DNA of 64,000 nucleotides. It comes from Cytobacillus oceanisediminis (lineage in GTDB: Bacteria > Bacillota > Bacilli > Bacillales > Cytobacillaceae). Below the pieces are notes generated by a model. That model was not told where the DNA came from. It worked only from the letters and a program-made list of their open reading frames with translations, and did no database searches. A program made the position numbers and the translations under genes. Below are positions 1 through 9,312 of the stretch, in pieces (position 1 is the first letter of the stretch; each line of letters starts with the position of its first letter). The stretch covers positions 2,783,501 through 2,847,500 of the forward strand of contig NZ_CP065511.1 in assembly GCF_022811925.1 (NCBI RefSeq), given 5' to 3'.

Positions 1-983
1 GGATCGGCACTTCTGCTATTAAAGGCAGGAAAAAAGACTATGTACCAAAGCTTCTTTCTGCAGCTGCTGCTGTTGGGTTTATACTATTGATTGGCGGGAT
101 TGCCGGAATTCAGACAGATGTCTTTAACAAGCAAAATGGACAGGAGACCGCCATTTCAGATAAAGATTTTTATCCCGGCCTTGCAGATGGCGCTATGCTA
201 AACAACTGGAAATTGAATAGTTTCGAGAAGGACTCATATGGGCACCTTTCTGCAGCTTTTACTGGGAAGGCAGAGGTCACAGGCACTCTGGATTTTCAGG
301 AGGAAATTGTATACTTTCTCCCTGATCATGATTCCTTAAAATTACTGCCGCTCATGGATGGCAAGAACATAAAAATAACTTTTAATGAGACGGATCAGGA
401 GATGCTGAAAAAGGTGTTTGGTATAACCGAACCAATTAAAAAAGAGAGTATTTCTTTAATTATAGGTGGATATCGCGCTGCGGAAGGCTCTGTACATCAG
501 GCTGAAGTCTTAGAGGTGGCAACGCCAAAAGATCCTCCAGTGGAAGCTGTTCCATTTCAGCTGGCCCTGAATAATAATATGGAACTGGTCCTTCGGGAGC
601 CTTTAAACCATGTGTATAAAGAATTTTCTTTAAGAGGGACGGATGAGATCTTAAGAGGTTTAAGCCCGGCAGAAGTATTCCAGCTGTACTTGTTTGCAGA
701 GGAAATTGAGGATTATTATACTCAATATGCATTGTTTAACCATGATCCGGATATCGAAAAACCGTTTCCTACTCTGAATCATTACCTTAATGCTATAAGC
801 GAGTCTCCATCTATCCCAGAAGAACAGACATTATTGCATCGAGTGAAGAACGCCCGTTTAGAAGAAGTCATTATCGATGACTCTTCAGCTTATATTTCCA
901 TATCTGAAGAGGATGGGTTTGGCTTCGGCCTAAGTAAAAACAGCGAAGGAATATGGAAAGTAAACTGGATGCCAACGCAATAA
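1..983 (+). CDS. Membrane-anchored hypothetical protein, 5' end outside the window
   Basis: The frame is open from base 3 without a stop, so the gene begins upstream of the window. The first visible residues are a basic stretch (KGRKKDYVPK), then one hydrophobic segment (about bases 57-108, AAAAVGFILLIGGIAGI), then a soluble domain of about 280 residues. This is the layout of a type II membrane protein with an extracytoplasmic C-terminal domain. I recognise no catalytic motif. The shape resembles membrane-bound anti-sigma factors, but that is only an analogy and the N-terminal part that would decide it is missing. A TTG at base 87 would give a 298-residue product but lies inside the membrane segment and is unlikely to be the start. 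Confidence 0.6.
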   Translation, partial: IGTSAIKGRKKDYVPKLLSAAAAVGFILLIGGIAGIQTDVFNKQNGQETAISDKDFYPGLADGAMLNNWKLNSFEKDSYGHLSAAFTGKAEVTGTLDFQEEIVYFLPDHDSLKLLPLMDGKNIKITFNETDQEMLKKVFGITEPIKKESISLIIGGYRAAEGSVHQAEVLEVATPKDPPVEAVPFQLALNNNMELVLREPLNHVYKEFSLRGTDEILRGLSPAEVFQLYLFAEEIEDYYTQYALFNHDPDIEKPFPTLNHYLNAISESPSIPEEQTLLHRVKNARLEEVIIDDSSAYISISEEDGFGFGLSKNSEGIWKVNWMPTQ

Positions 984-984
984 A

Positions 985-1032
985 ATGGCTGGGCTTGTAC
1001 CGCTTATGGTGCAGGCTCTTTACTTTTACCTA
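985..1032 (+). terminator. Possible terminator after the first gene
   Basis: The arms GGGCTTGTACC and GGTGCAGGCTC can pair with G-U and mismatched positions, followed by a T-rich run (CTTTACTTTT). It is imperfect, so only a moderate call. Confidence 0.4.
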
Positions 1033-1316
1033 AATAGGCCCCCAAAGAACACGATGATCGCTAATAAGGATGAAAGAAACAGGGTGAGGATAATGGAAAA
1101 TAATACATGAAAGCCCGCCTGCCAGTTTTGGACTTTCTTTAAGACAAAAACACTCACAAGGAAGACAAGGACTGTCAGGAGCAGGAGGAGCGAAAATGGA
1201 CGATGGCCGATTTTATTCAGATAAATATCATACAGAGGCGAAAAACCCAGCAGCAAAAATAAACCGAGACATATAAACGATAATATGAAAACAAAATGGC
1301 TTAATTTTTCCGGCAT
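1026..1316 (-). CDS. Small three-helix membrane protein, unknown function
   Basis: A 96-residue, strongly hydrophobic protein with three predicted membrane segments (about residues 8-28, 42-60 and 70-92) separated by short polar loops. The start at 1316 is preceded by a good GGGGGA Shine-Dalgarno about six bases away. No conserved motif is recognisable. It stands alone, convergent with the upstream gene and divergent from the AbrB-like membrane protein. The coding call rests on the ribosome binding site and the clean membrane-protein composition. Confidence 0.75.
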   Translation of the reverse strand: MPEKLSHFVFILSFICLGLFLLLGFSPLYDIYLNKIGHRPFSLLLLLTVLVFLVSVFVLKKVQNWQAGFHVLFSIILTLFLSSLLAIIVFFGGLFR

Positions 1317-1457
1317 GGTTAGTCCCCCTTCTATAAAATGATCTTCTCTTTAATAAATTGTATGAAAACATATGATTTTATAAAACTTTTAATTCATTCA
1401 TTGTTTTTATATGGTATAAATATCTTTAGGTATACTAAATAAAAAGAAGGTTTTTTT

Positions 1458-2519
1458 GTGAATAAGAATTTATTGATCACCTTTTTTACTGCTGTATTAG
1501 GTGCAGTATTATTTTCTTTGCTGCATATTCCGGTCGCCTTTTTGCTTGGTGCATTGACTGCCGTTATGATTGGAAGCCGGCTCAGCAGGATTCCGTTTTA
1601 TTGGCCTGCCGGATTTCGCGATGCCGGGATTATCATCGTCGGATACAGCATCGGCCTTTCTTTTACACAGGAAGCGGTTCTGCTTATCCTTCAGAAGCTC
1701 CCTTTTATTTTGCTCGTTACCGTTTGCATGGTTCTCTTTAGCGCCATATCTGCACTTCTCATTGCGAAATTAATGGGCATCGACTATCCGACAGTTTTGA
1801 TCGGCAGTATTCCCGGAGGTCTGTCACAAATGATTCTTCTGGCAGAGGAAGTCAAAGGAATAGATATCACGGTTGTTACCTTTATGCAGGTCGCACGGCT
1901 GACCATGATTATCTTCATCGTTCCTATACTAGTATTCGGACCTTGGCTTAATGTCCCAAGTGGCCCTGGTTTTGAAGCGGCAGAACCTTTATGGGGTGAT
2001 TTATTTCCTGAAATTTTACTCTTTGCCTTCGTTTCTTTTGCCGGCATTATCCTAAGCAAACGCCTGAGGCTCCCTACCCCGTACCTTCTCGGTCCGATTA
2101 TGGGAACAGCGGCCCTTGTCATTTCCGGTGTAAAAGGACCCGAACTCCCGCCACCTGTTTTGGATTTATCACAGCTATTAATCGGGGCTCACATCGGCAT
2201 GATGATGAAGCCTGAAAAGCTGGCCAATAAATTCAAAACCATTTCACTGGCTGCATTAAGCGGCCTGCTTCTCATTACGGGTTCGGTGCTGCTTAGTTTT
2301 ATGATTATGCACTTTTTTCACCTTTCCCCTGCCACCAGCTTTTTGAGCCTTGCACCCGGAGGCATGGACCAAATGGCCATAATCGCCCATGAAACCGGCG
2401 CAGATTTAGCCATAGTAACAGGCTATCAGCTTTTTCGGCTGTTTTTTATCTTCTTTGTAGTACCTCCATTTTTAAAATGGATCTTTGTAAAGTTTAAGAA
2501 ATTGGCATCCTCAAGCTAA
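1458..2519 (+). CDS. AbrB-duplication family membrane protein (putative transporter)
   Basis: A polytopic membrane protein of 353 residues with a clear internal duplication. The first half has GSIPGGLSQM followed by a VVTFMQVARL segment; the second half has LAPGGMDQM followed by IVTGYQLFRL. LLGALTAV and LLGPIMGTAA also repeat. This is the PF05145/TIGR03082 family, often mislabelled AbrB transcriptional regulator or ammonia monooxygenase; it has no DNA-binding domain. Substrate unknown. The start is GTG at 1458 behind AAAGAAGG. It is monocistronic, ending at a terminator. Confidence 0.88.
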   Translation: MNKNLLITFFTAVLGAVLFSLLHIPVAFLLGALTAVMIGSRLSRIPFYWPAGFRDAGIIIVGYSIGLSFTQEAVLLILQKLPFILLVTVCMVLFSAISALLIAKLMGIDYPTVLIGSIPGGLSQMILLAEEVKGIDITVVTFMQVARLTMIIFIVPILVFGPWLNVPSGPGFEAAEPLWGDLFPEILLFAFVSFAGIILSKRLRLPTPYLLGPIMGTAALVISGVKGPELPPPVLDLSQLLIGAHIGMMMKPEKLANKFKTISLAALSGLLLITGSVLLSFMIMHFFHLSPATSFLSLAPGGMDQMAIIAHETGADLAIVTGYQLFRLFFIFFVVPPFLKWIFVKFKKLASSS

Positions 2520-2521
2520 AA

Positions 2522-2553
2522 AGAAGGGACTGCAAGCGGCAGCCCCCTTTTTT
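2522..2553. terminator. Rho-independent terminator after the AbrB-like gene
   Basis: GGGACTGC pairs with GGCAGCCCC across a short loop and is followed by a T run. It lies between convergent genes and may serve the minus strand as well. Confidence 0.75.
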
Positions 2554-2562
2554 GCTATTATT

Positions 2563-3390
2563 CTAGTTAATGACAATGGCCTGTGAACCCATCAGCTCCC
2601 AGGCTTCTATAAACTGCTGTTTGGGCACCTTTTTATTTTTTGTGCCATACGGGTCGTTAATATAGATATATTCCTCGTCATATCCGGTAATTGCAACACT
2701 ATGCATCTGGAATGTCACATCGACTGGCCCGCCCGGTGTACTCCAGGTTTCAAAGGATGCTGCGGGCGATAGGCTTGCAGTTGTAATAATCCAGACCGGC
2801 GATCCTTCTGCAATTTTTTCAAGCAGCACATCAAATGGCTTGCCAGTCAGATTCTCAGCACGTTCAGGAAAATACTTTTTCGCCAGTTCGAAAATCGGCC
2901 CCTGATAAACGCCTAACCCTGGTCCATCCTCCATGTTGCCGACAAAGCCTTCATTGGGATTCCCGTATTCACCTCCGCTATATCTAAGCGGCACCCGGTT
3001 AATTTCCTGTGCTAATTTATTTTTAGATACTTGAATGCCTTCATAACTTATAATCATTGCTAAACTAGCAATCTCACATCCATTATACAGGCGGGGATTA
3101 TCCATTTGATTGTATAATGGCACATCCAGGAGAACGGATTTCTTCTGAATTTCCTGCTTCACAATCGGTACATGTTTTGCCTCCGCATGCGGAACTGCGC
3201 TATAGTGAATTTCATTTTGTTTTGACGGTTCATTGCTGCCCATCTTTATGCTTCCAAAAGTCAGCGACAAACCAACCCCGGCTGCAACAGACAAAGCAAT
3301 AATTCTATTACCCAATTTACCCTGCTCCCTCTTAATATCGCTGTTTTTTATAACATTCCAGTTTCCTAAACTCAAATTCCATTGTGACAT
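2563..3390 (-). CDS. C39-type papain-like cysteine peptidase, membrane-anchored or exported
   Basis: A 275-residue protein of the peptidase_C39_2 (PF13529) type. Residues about 28-48 are an uncleaved signal or membrane anchor after a basic N-terminus. The mature part carries the expected triad: Cys in YNGCEIASLAM, His in FQMHSVAITGYD and Asp/Asn in YINDPYG. Proteins of this type are extracytoplasmic; many in Bacillus have no assigned substrate. The start has only a weak ribosome binding site (AGGGCGG close to the ATG), so it could lie slightly elsewhere, but the membrane segment must be included. Monocistronic. Confidence 0.85.
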   Translation of the reverse strand: MSQWNLSLGNWNVIKNSDIKREQGKLGNRIIALSVAAGVGLSLTFGSIKMGSNEPSKQNEIHYSAVPHAEAKHVPIVKQEIQKKSVLLDVPLYNQMDNPRLYNGCEIASLAMIISYEGIQVSKNKLAQEINRVPLRYSGGEYGNPNEGFVGNMEDGPGLGVYQGPIFELAKKYFPERAENLTGKPFDVLLEKIAEGSPVWIITTASLSPAASFETWSTPGGPVDVTFQMHSVAITGYDEEYIYINDPYGTKNKKVPKQQFIEAWELMGSQAIVIN

Positions 3391-3615
3391 AGCCGCCCTG
3401 ATATGACAAATAGCTTGCTGACTGGCAAATTCTTTATGTTTTTTGTCAAAATGGCTCCTTTTTGCTTTTTTCTGATGAATATCGTCTTCTTTTGATAGCT
3501 TTTGTCAAGCGGCAGGAAAAAACGGGATATCATGCTGAATAGTTAGGTAGAAGTTGTTTCGGAACTGGCATCCGAATGATTCAGAATCTATTTCTTTATG
3601 AAAGGGCTGAGTAAA

Positions 3616-4551
3616 ATGGATACGCAATATATGAAAGCTTATACAATTAAAGAGGTTTCTAAAATGCTGAATGTGCCTCCTGGAACACTAAGGCAATGGG
3701 AAAAGGATTTAAATGGACTTTTGCTGATTCCCCGGTCAAAACAGGGAGCCCGTTTTTATACAGACCATGAAATTGCATTGCTTGAAAAGGTAAAGCAGAT
3801 GCGCGATAAAAATTTAAGCAAGGATATGATCCGCGAATTAATGCAAAAACATATGGACTTTGCTTCTGAAACCGGTTCAGAAGCAAATGAAACATCCTTG
3901 GCGGCAATAAATCAGGAAACAGCATTACATACAGAGCATCAGGCTGTCATGGACGCCGAACAATTCATGGCATTGATGGATAGTTTCAGGGACAGTTTAA
4001 TTGCAGATGTCAGAAATGAAATTCGCAGCGGCGTTCGAAAGGAAGTTTTAGACGAAGTGAAAAAAGAAATTAGCAAAGGATCATTGCATACTGTTAAAAG
4101 CCTGTCGGATTCGATTTATAAATCAGGAGAAAAAACGAAAGCAGAAATTGAATCACTTGGCGCAAGGATAGAGCAGTCTTCTGAGAATACTTCTGAAGCG
4201 TTCGGAACCCTTTCAAAAAGGGTGGCGAAAAGTACGAAACGTACTTCAGATCAAATTCATCATTTGACAAACAAGCTGGCAGAATCCTCGGAAGCGTCTT
4301 CTGAAGAGTTCAAAACCATGATTCATTACATTTCATCTTCTGCTGAGGTGACCAGCACCGAAATCAGCTCGCTGATTGAAACGTTAAACACAGACAGAGA
4401 AATTTATATCGATACCATTAATAAAGAACGGGAACAATACTGGCATGAGGTAAAGCAGCGGGAAGAAGTTTTTCAGGATATGATCGTCTCATTCCGAAGC
4501 GCGGCTGCTGCACAGGAATCCGGGAAAAAATGGTGGGAGTTCTGGAAATAG
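3616..4551 (+). CDS. MerR-type HTH protein with long coiled coil, DUF3967-like C-terminus
   Basis: Residues about 5-75 form a MerR-family winged helix (YTIKEVSKMLNVPPGTLRQW, then a KMRDKNLSKDMI recognition region). A long, Ser/Glu/Lys-rich helical section runs from about 110 to 290, and the protein ends in the KKWWEFWK-type tail seen in DUF3967 proteins. The shape recalls RacA, the polar chromosome anchor of sporulation, but it is longer and I do not assign that role. An upstream ATG at 3598 has no ribosome binding site, whereas AAAGGG at 3601-3606 sits nine bases before the ATG at 3616, so the latter was chosen (311 residues). A strong terminator follows. Confidence 0.8.
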   Translation: MDTQYMKAYTIKEVSKMLNVPPGTLRQWEKDLNGLLLIPRSKQGARFYTDHEIALLEKVKQMRDKNLSKDMIRELMQKHMDFASETGSEANETSLAAINQETALHTEHQAVMDAEQFMALMDSFRDSLIADVRNEIRSGVRKEVLDEVKKEISKGSLHTVKSLSDSIYKSGEKTKAEIESLGARIEQSSENTSEAFGTLSKRVAKSTKRTSDQIHHLTNKLAESSEASSEEFKTMIHYISSSAEVTSTEISSLIETLNTDREIYIDTINKEREQYWHEVKQREEVFQDMIVSFRSAAAAQESGKKWWEFWK

Positions 4552-4606
4552 GTTATGTGATTATTTAAGGGTTGTGCCATTTAATTTATATAAATTCATT
4601 AAAAGA

Positions 4607-4637
4607 ACCAGGAGAATATACTCTTCTCCTGGTTTTA
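4607..4637. terminator. Rho-independent terminator
   Basis: Perfect 10-bp arms AACCAGGAGA and TCTCCTGGTT around a nine-base loop, followed by TTTTAAT. Sits after the MerR-like gene and before speD (minus). Confidence 0.85.
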
Positions 4638-4706
4638 ATTTCCCCTCTATCTGGTACTATTTGGTTTGGGTTTTAATGGAGGCTCATTTACTGGGAGCCT
4701 TCAGGT

Positions 4707-5534
4707 TCACTCTGCTATAGAACCGGGATTAATATTTTTCCCGTAGAAAATTTCGTCCATCTCCGTTGTTAGCCGTTCAGTGATCTCTTCTGCTTCTTGA
4801 GGATCAAGCTTTTCCTTCGTGTATCCAAATAAATAATTATCTAAATCAAAATCCCTTATTTTACATTTGGTGTGAAAGGTGTGAGCCTGATAAATATTCA
4901 CATCGATCATATCAAAATCTTCTTTTACTTCTTCAGGAATATAATTTTGGATTGAACTGATGTCATGGTCGATATAGAGTTTTTTTCCGTCCGTGTCCCG
5001 TGTAAATCCTCTTACTCTGTAGTCGATTGTCATGATGTCCGTATCAAATGAATGGATGAGGTAATTAAGGGCCTTTAGCGGGGAGATTTCTCCGCATGTA
5101 GATACATCAATATCGGCCCTGAATGTGCTGATTCCTTCGTCCGGATGATATTCAGGATAGGTATGGACGGTAATATGGCTTTTATCCAGCTGCATGACTA
5201 CATTATCAGGCAGCGGGCCAGGAGATTCATCATAAGATTCATCCGGGACTTCTACTACCGGTCCTTCAGATACCAGGACGGTCACACTTGCACCTTGTGG
5301 CACATAATCCTGCTGTGCCACATTTAAGACATGGGCACCAATGATGTCGGAAACATTCTTTAAAATCTTTGTAAGCCGCTCCGCACTGTATTGCTCATCA
5401 ATATAATCTATATAGGCTTCACGCTCTTCCCTCGTCTTTGTATAACAGACATCATACATATTAAAGCTGAGTGATTTCGTCAAATTATTAAAACCATGGA
5501 GTTCAATTCTTTGTTCCGGTGTTAATTTCAACAT
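4707..5534 (-). CDS. speD: S-adenosylmethionine decarboxylase proenzyme, E. coli type
   Basis: Makes decarboxylated S-adenosylmethionine, the aminopropyl donor for spermidine. The 275-residue length fits the long, E. coli-type family rather than the short archaeal/B. subtilis type. The self-cleavage site is visible as [13 protein letters not shown]: cleavage between Lys118 and Ser119 would turn that serine into the pyruvoyl cofactor. The longest frame starts at 5561, but those first codons contain AAAGGGGG, which is the Shine-Dalgarno for the ATG at 5534. The gene is monocistronic and no spermidine synthase lies nearby. Confidence 0.93.
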   Translation of the reverse strand: MLKLTPEQRIELHGFNNLTKSLSFNMYDVCYTKTREEREAYIDYIDEQYSAERLTKILKNVSDIIGAHVLNVAQQDYVPQGASVTVLVSEGPVVEVPDESYDESPGPLPDNVVMQLDKSHITVHTYPEYHPDEGISTFRADIDVSTCGEISPLKALNYLIHSFDTDIMTIDYRVRGFTRDTDGKKLYIDHDISSIQNYIPEEVKEDFDMIDVNIYQAHTFHTKCKIRDFDLDNYLFGYTKEKLDPQEAEEITERLTTEMDEIFYGKNINPGSIAE

Positions 5535-5766
5535 GCTTCCCCCTTTGCAGCAGCTATGCATCTGTTCATTTTTATAATTATGTTACCCAAACTATCCTTT
5601 TAAAAACGGAAAATATCTAATCGCGCAGCCAAAAGCGTTAGAGAATCTGCCAAACAGGGTAGAAAAATAAGGAAGGCATCAATGTTTTGCATTACCGCAT
5701 TTTTAAAACTTATAATGAATGGGCATACCTTTGATATGGGTTGAAAGGTATATGGGAGGAGATTTA

Positions 5767-6909
5767 TTGAGGAAGTTTTTATTTATTTTTATCCTGTTAT
5801 TTATCGGTTTCGCCTTTTCACAGCCAGAAGGGAAATTGGCAGATGAATCTAATTCAGGAACTGTAATTGATAATATAAAATCTGAATTTCAGCTTTTTAA
5901 AGACAATGAGGAAGTTCTGGCTATTTTAAGTGGTGTGATGGAAGAGGCACAAAACTGGGCAGATGAATTCCTTCAGACAATCGGGCAATATACCGGTGAC
6001 GAATATCAAACTACAGAGGATAAAGCCGAAAAGCCTGTTTTAGAAGCTCCTGAGGAGCAAACCTTTTCTATTCATAATATAGAAATAGGCGATGAGAAGT
6101 CGGAAATAGAGAGCAAGCTCGGCTCCTCGAAACGTTCCTCCGCAAATGAATTTGGAACAGACTGGCATGCTTATCATGATCAATATCAAAATTTTGTAAT
6201 GGTCGCTTATGACAAGCAAGAGAAAGCTGCAGGCATCTATACAAATCAGGATTTGATTTCTTCATCAAAAGAGATTGCCTATGGAACGCCAAAGTCTTCA
6301 GTTTTGCAGCAGCTTGGAGATCCGCTGGACAAAATGAGAAAGGGCTTTGTAATCTATCAGCTCGAAGAGAATCGGGATTATGATTTATACGAATTGGATG
6401 GGAATTATGTAACCATATTCTATGATAAGCATCGTGACAATACGGTAACTTCAATACAAATAATCAGTAAATCACTTGAAGAGCAAAAAGATTCCTTTTA
6501 TGCTAATGCCAGCAGCTCTCTAAAGGAAGGGTTTGAATATCAGCTTTTCGATATCACAAATGCCGAGAGAATAAATCACGGAGTTCCTGTTATGGAGTGG
6601 GATGATACGGTTAAGGAAACGGCGCGAAAGCACAGCAGCGACATGGCGGAAAACAATTATTTTGATCATACCAACCTCCAGGGCCTATCCCCTTTTGACA
6701 GAATGCAGGCGGATGAAGTTTCATTTATGGTCGCCGGGGAAAACCTTGCTTCCGGTCAATTCAGCAGTATCTTTGCTCATGAAGGATTAATGAACTCACT
6801 TGGCCACCGCAAAAATATTCTGCGTGCCGATTATGAATTTTTAGGTGTTGGTGTTGCTTTTAATTCAAAGTCACAGCCTTATTATACGGAAAACTTTTAT
6901 GCCAAATAA
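5767..6909 (+). CDS. Secreted CAP-domain protein with CAP-associated N-terminal domain (YlbC-like)
   Basis: A signal peptide (LRKFLFIFILLFIGFAFS) is followed by a linker, a CAP-associated domain (about residues 110-245, PF14504-like) and a C-terminal SCP/CAP domain (about 255-380) with the typical ITNAERINHGVPVMEWDD start, HSSDMAENNYFDH and GENLASG motifs. B. subtilis YlbC has the same order. The function of these proteins is not established. An ATG at 5719 is possible, but its first codons contain GGGAGGAG, which points to the TTG at 5767 (380 residues) and places the signal peptide at the N-terminus. Confidence 0.85.
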   Translation: MRKFLFIFILLFIGFAFSQPEGKLADESNSGTVIDNIKSEFQLFKDNEEVLAILSGVMEEAQNWADEFLQTIGQYTGDEYQTTEDKAEKPVLEAPEEQTFSIHNIEIGDEKSEIESKLGSSKRSSANEFGTDWHAYHDQYQNFVMVAYDKQEKAAGIYTNQDLISSSKEIAYGTPKSSVLQQLGDPLDKMRKGFVIYQLEENRDYDLYELDGNYVTIFYDKHRDNTVTSIQIISKSLEEQKDSFYANASSSLKEGFEYQLFDITNAERINHGVPVMEWDDTVKETARKHSSDMAENNYFDHTNLQGLSPFDRMQADEVSFMVAGENLASGQFSSIFAHEGLMNSLGHRKNILRADYEFLGVGVAFNSKSQPYYTENFYAK

Positions 6910-6938
6910 AAGCTCCCGCTTCTGCAGGAGCTTTTTTT
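6910..6938 (+). terminator. Rho-independent terminator
   Basis: AGCTCC and AGGAGCT arms with a seven-T tail, directly after the CAP-domain gene. Confidence 0.85.
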
Positions 6939-7075
6939 CGCGGCTGTTTATAAAAATCCCCTTTAAATTATACTGTTCATTCAGCCTAGCGGAAAAATCC
7001 CGTATTTAACATTTCCCCCTTTTGTGCATACCATATATCAGCCTATTTAAAATTAGGGAGATGAGGGTGAGACAG

Positions 7076-7504
7076 ATGGCAGTTGTGAAGGCACGTGATC
7101 AAGATATAGATTTGCTTGCCCGCCTCCTTCGTGCAGAAGCAGAAGGAGAAGGACAGCAGGGCATGTTAATGGTAGGAAATGTGGGAATTAACAGAGTCAG
7201 GGGCAATTGTTCGGATTTCATCGGGATTCGTACCATTCCGGAAATGATTTATCAGCCGCATGCTTTTGAAGCAGTCCAGAAAGGCTATTTTTATCAGAGG
7301 CCAAGAGAAGTGGAAAGAAGACTCGCACGGAGGGCTGTAAGAGGGGAACGGATTTGGCCAGCCAAATTTGCTCTATGGTATTTCAGGCCCCCTGGGGATT
7401 GTCCAGCTACATGGTATAATCAGCCTTTAGTAGGAAGATTCAAGCTTCATTGCTTTTATGAGCCTACAGCGGAAGAATGCGAGAACATTTACAATACATT
7501 TTAA
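7076..7504 (+). CDS. cwlJ: Spore cortex-lytic enzyme CwlJ
   Basis: A germination hydrolase that degrades spore cortex peptidoglycan, triggered in B. subtilis by calcium-dipicolinate. The 142-residue protein matches B. subtilis CwlJ in length and almost motif for motif: MAVV start, ARLLRAEAEGEG, GNVGINRV, YQPHAFEAV, GYFYQR, WPAKFALWYFRP and a final CENIYNTF. It has the hydrolase_2 (SleB/CwlJ) domain only, without SleB's signal peptide or binding domain, consistent with a coat-located protein. The longer frame from 7022 adds 18 residues absent from the family; GAGGGTGAG precedes the chosen ATG. GerQ, usually its partner, is not adjacent here. Confidence 0.95.
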   Translation: MAVVKARDQDIDLLARLLRAEAEGEGQQGMLMVGNVGINRVRGNCSDFIGIRTIPEMIYQPHAFEAVQKGYFYQRPREVERRLARRAVRGERIWPAKFALWYFRPPGDCPATWYNQPLVGRFKLHCFYEPTAEECENIYNTF

Positions 7505-7505
7505 G

Positions 7506-7674
7506 AAAAGCGGAAGCGCCTTGCCCACTAAAGGATCGCAGACTAAGAACGCCACGTCCTCTCAAAAGCTGCCGCTTTCGGTCGTGCGATGTATCGCTGG
7601 CGTAGCTTTCCTTGTCCTGGGGGCCTCCTCGAGGGGGGAGGCTGCTTGCGCTAGACAGTTATCGACGTTCAAAA
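7506..7674. repeat. Bacillaceae-type intergenic repeat element
   Basis: A GC-richer block between cwlJ and a terminator, unlike the surrounding AT-rich DNA. It begins AAAAGCGGAAGCGCCTTG and ends GCTAGACAGTTATCGACG, a beginning and end I associate with short dispersed non-coding repeats in Bacillus-related genomes. It contains an internal palindrome (GCCTCC...GGGGAGGC, about 7630-7650). A related end piece, GACAGTTATCGA, occurs near 41354. No function is assigned. Confidence 0.55.
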
Positions 7675-7695
7675 TTTTATAATTATCTTTAAAAG

Positions 7696-7728
7696 AATCC
7701 CTGCCACTCGTTTTGGCGGGGATTTTTC
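7696..7728 (+). terminator. Rho-independent terminator
   Basis: ATCCCTGCC and GGCGGGGAT arms followed by TTTTT. It sits downstream of cwlJ and the repeat element. Confidence 0.75.
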
Positions 7729-7735
7729 CTGAAGA

Positions 7736-8335
7736 TTATATTTCCAGATCGATCAGAATGCCTTTTTTTACGTAGTCAATTATTTTCCCAGCTTCATCAA
7801 ACACTCTTTTTCTCCCATAAGGATTCTGCATCCATTGTTCCTTCCCGGTTGCACCGTCATCAGAACATACAAGAGAATAGTGAATCCACTTCGGCATATA
7901 CGTCAATAATGTCAGGTGCAGCCTTCTCATGTGAAAAGGAGCCGTCACAATGATGATATTTGAGATGTTCTCCAGACCGCACATACGATCCATAACCAGC
8001 ATAGAGGCAAGCACATTTTCTTTCGTATGAAGAGAGATATTCTCAATGAAAAGGTCTTTTGGAGGAATTCCGTACCCTATTGCTTTTTTCATTAACATTT
8101 CTGCTTCAGTCAATTCATAGCCAGGCCACTTTACACCGCCGGAGAAAAGTAATTTATTAGCCCTGCCTTCTTGATAAAGACTAATGGCTTGAGGAAGTCG
8201 ATATTCTGCTGCCTTGCTGCTTCCTGGCACAAAAATTAAATCCCCTTTATCCAGATCATCTTCAATCCCAAAGTAAAGCAGCTTGGATACAGCATCCTCA
8301 TTTAAATGACTGGGGCTGAATTCCGAGATTTTCAC
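7736..8335 (-). CDS. YdcF family protein (DUF218)
   Basis: A 199-residue protein of the DUF218/YdcF family. Seen in the sequence: the N-terminal LIFVPGSSKAAEYRLPQA segment, LLFSGGVKWPG, a helix with SLHTKENVLASMLV and IIIVTAPFHMRRLHLT, which matches the conserved T-x-x-xHxxRA-like strand of the family. E. coli YdcF binds S-adenosylmethionine; the Gram-positive members have no assigned role. The start is GTG at 8335 behind a strong GGAGGGAG. Monocistronic, divergent from nothing obvious. Confidence 0.85.
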   Translation of the reverse strand: MKISEFSPSHLNEDAVSKLLYFGIEDDLDKGDLIFVPGSSKAAEYRLPQAISLYQEGRANKLLFSGGVKWPGYELTEAEMLMKKAIGYGIPPKDLFIENISLHTKENVLASMLVMDRMCGLENISNIIIVTAPFHMRRLHLTLLTYMPKWIHYSLVCSDDGATGKEQWMQNPYGRKRVFDEAGKIIDYVKKGILIDLEI

Positions 8336-8430
8336 AAATCTCCCTCCTTTCGTTCCCAGCTTTTTAATTGCCTATATTATACTATTCATCAAGGACAAGA
8401 GCTCTACTTATATATGCCTAATTCATATGA

Positions 8431-8456
8431 AAAAGCAGCGGAAATCCGCTGCTTTA
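8431..8456. terminator. Terminator of the azoreductase gene
   Basis: Perfect AAAGCAGCGG and CCGCTGCTTT arms with a four-base loop; the minus strand continues into TTTTT, just after the azoR stop. Confidence 0.8.
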
Positions 8457-8458
8457 GA

Positions 8459-9094
8459 TTAGAATGTTTTCGCTTTGTCTTTTGCACGTGCAATAGCATC
8501 TGCTTTGATTTCTTCAGCTTTATCAGGCATTGCATTGTGCCCTTCCACAAAAAGACCCTCGAATGAAGGAACACCGAAGAATTGCATTAATACTGTCAAA
8601 TAGCGGTGACCCATTTCCATCTCTGCTGCAGGTCCTTCGGAATAGATGCCTCCGCGAGCCTGGATGTGAATCGCTTTTTTATCAGTCAATAATCCAATTG
8701 GACCTTCTGCCGTATACTTAAAAGTTTTGCCGGCTACTGCTACAGAATCAAGATACGCTTTCATTACTGGAGGGAACGAGAAGTTCCAAAGCGGTGTAAC
8801 GAATACATATTTATCGGCTGCAACGAATTGTTCGCTTAATTCGGATAAGCGGCCTACTTTCGCCTTTTCATCTTCTGATAGTTCCTCAAAACCTTTTCCG
8901 GACTGAAGTTTACCCCATCCGCTGAATACATCCACATCAATTTGCGGGATATTTTCCTTGTATAAATCAATGTGAACTACTTCATCATTTGGATTAGCTT
9001 CTTTGTATGAATCAATAAAAGCCTTTCCTGCTGCCATGCTATATGACACCTTATCGTCATGAGGGTGTGCTGTAATATACAAAACTTGAGCCAT
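8459..9094 (-). CDS. azoR: FMN-dependent NADH-azoreductase
   Basis: A flavodoxin-fold quinone/azo reductase of 211 residues that uses NADH and FMN to reduce quinones and azo compounds, thought to protect against thiol and quinone stress. Visible family features: N-terminal [11 protein letters not shown] with the FMN phosphate loop, [19 protein letters not shown], and [19 protein letters not shown]. The length is typical of AzoR1/AzoR2-type enzymes. The start at 9094 has a GGTGAT ribosome binding site. It is transcribed alone and ends at a strong hairpin. Confidence 0.92.
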   Translation of the reverse strand: MAQVLYITAHPHDDKVSYSMAAGKAFIDSYKEANPNDEVVHIDLYKENIPQIDVDVFSGWGKLQSGKGFEELSEDEKAKVGRLSELSEQFVAADKYVFVTPLWNFSFPPVMKAYLDSVAVAGKTFKYTAEGPIGLLTDKKAIHIQARGGIYSEGPAAEMEMGHRYLTVLMQFFGVPSFEGLFVEGHNAMPDKAEEIKADAIARAKDKAKTF

Positions 9095-9285
9095 AATTCA
9101 ATCACCTTTCCATTTTGAGTTGACAGTTTAGTTTGAATCAGAAATAAAGTATGTATTCATCTGCAGTATGAACATTTTTATTCTTAATCCGAGATAATCA
9201 TATTCAAAATAAAAGAGAAATTCAAGTCATCTGCTCATGCCTACTTTAATTACCCTTATTATTTGCAAATTAATCCACTGAAATT

Positions 9286-9309
9286 AAATAAAGACCCAAT
9301 ACGGGTCCT
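9286..9309 (-). terminator. Terminator of the small gene at 9313-9459
   Basis: On the minus strand GACCC and GGGTC arms are followed by TTTATTT, immediately after the stop codon of the 48-residue gene. Confidence 0.7.
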
Positions 9310-9312
9310 CAA

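Noticed and set aside
1458..2519. AbrB transcriptional regulator
   Set aside because: Family name only; the protein is a polytopic membrane protein without a DNA-binding domain.
3598..3616. ATG at 3598 as start of the MerR-like gene
   Set aside because: No ribosome binding site upstream; AAAGGG between the two ATGs belongs to 3616.
6068..6454. 128-codon minus-strand frame inside the CAP-domain gene
   Set aside because: Shadow frame; the plus-strand gene has conserved motifs and its own signals.
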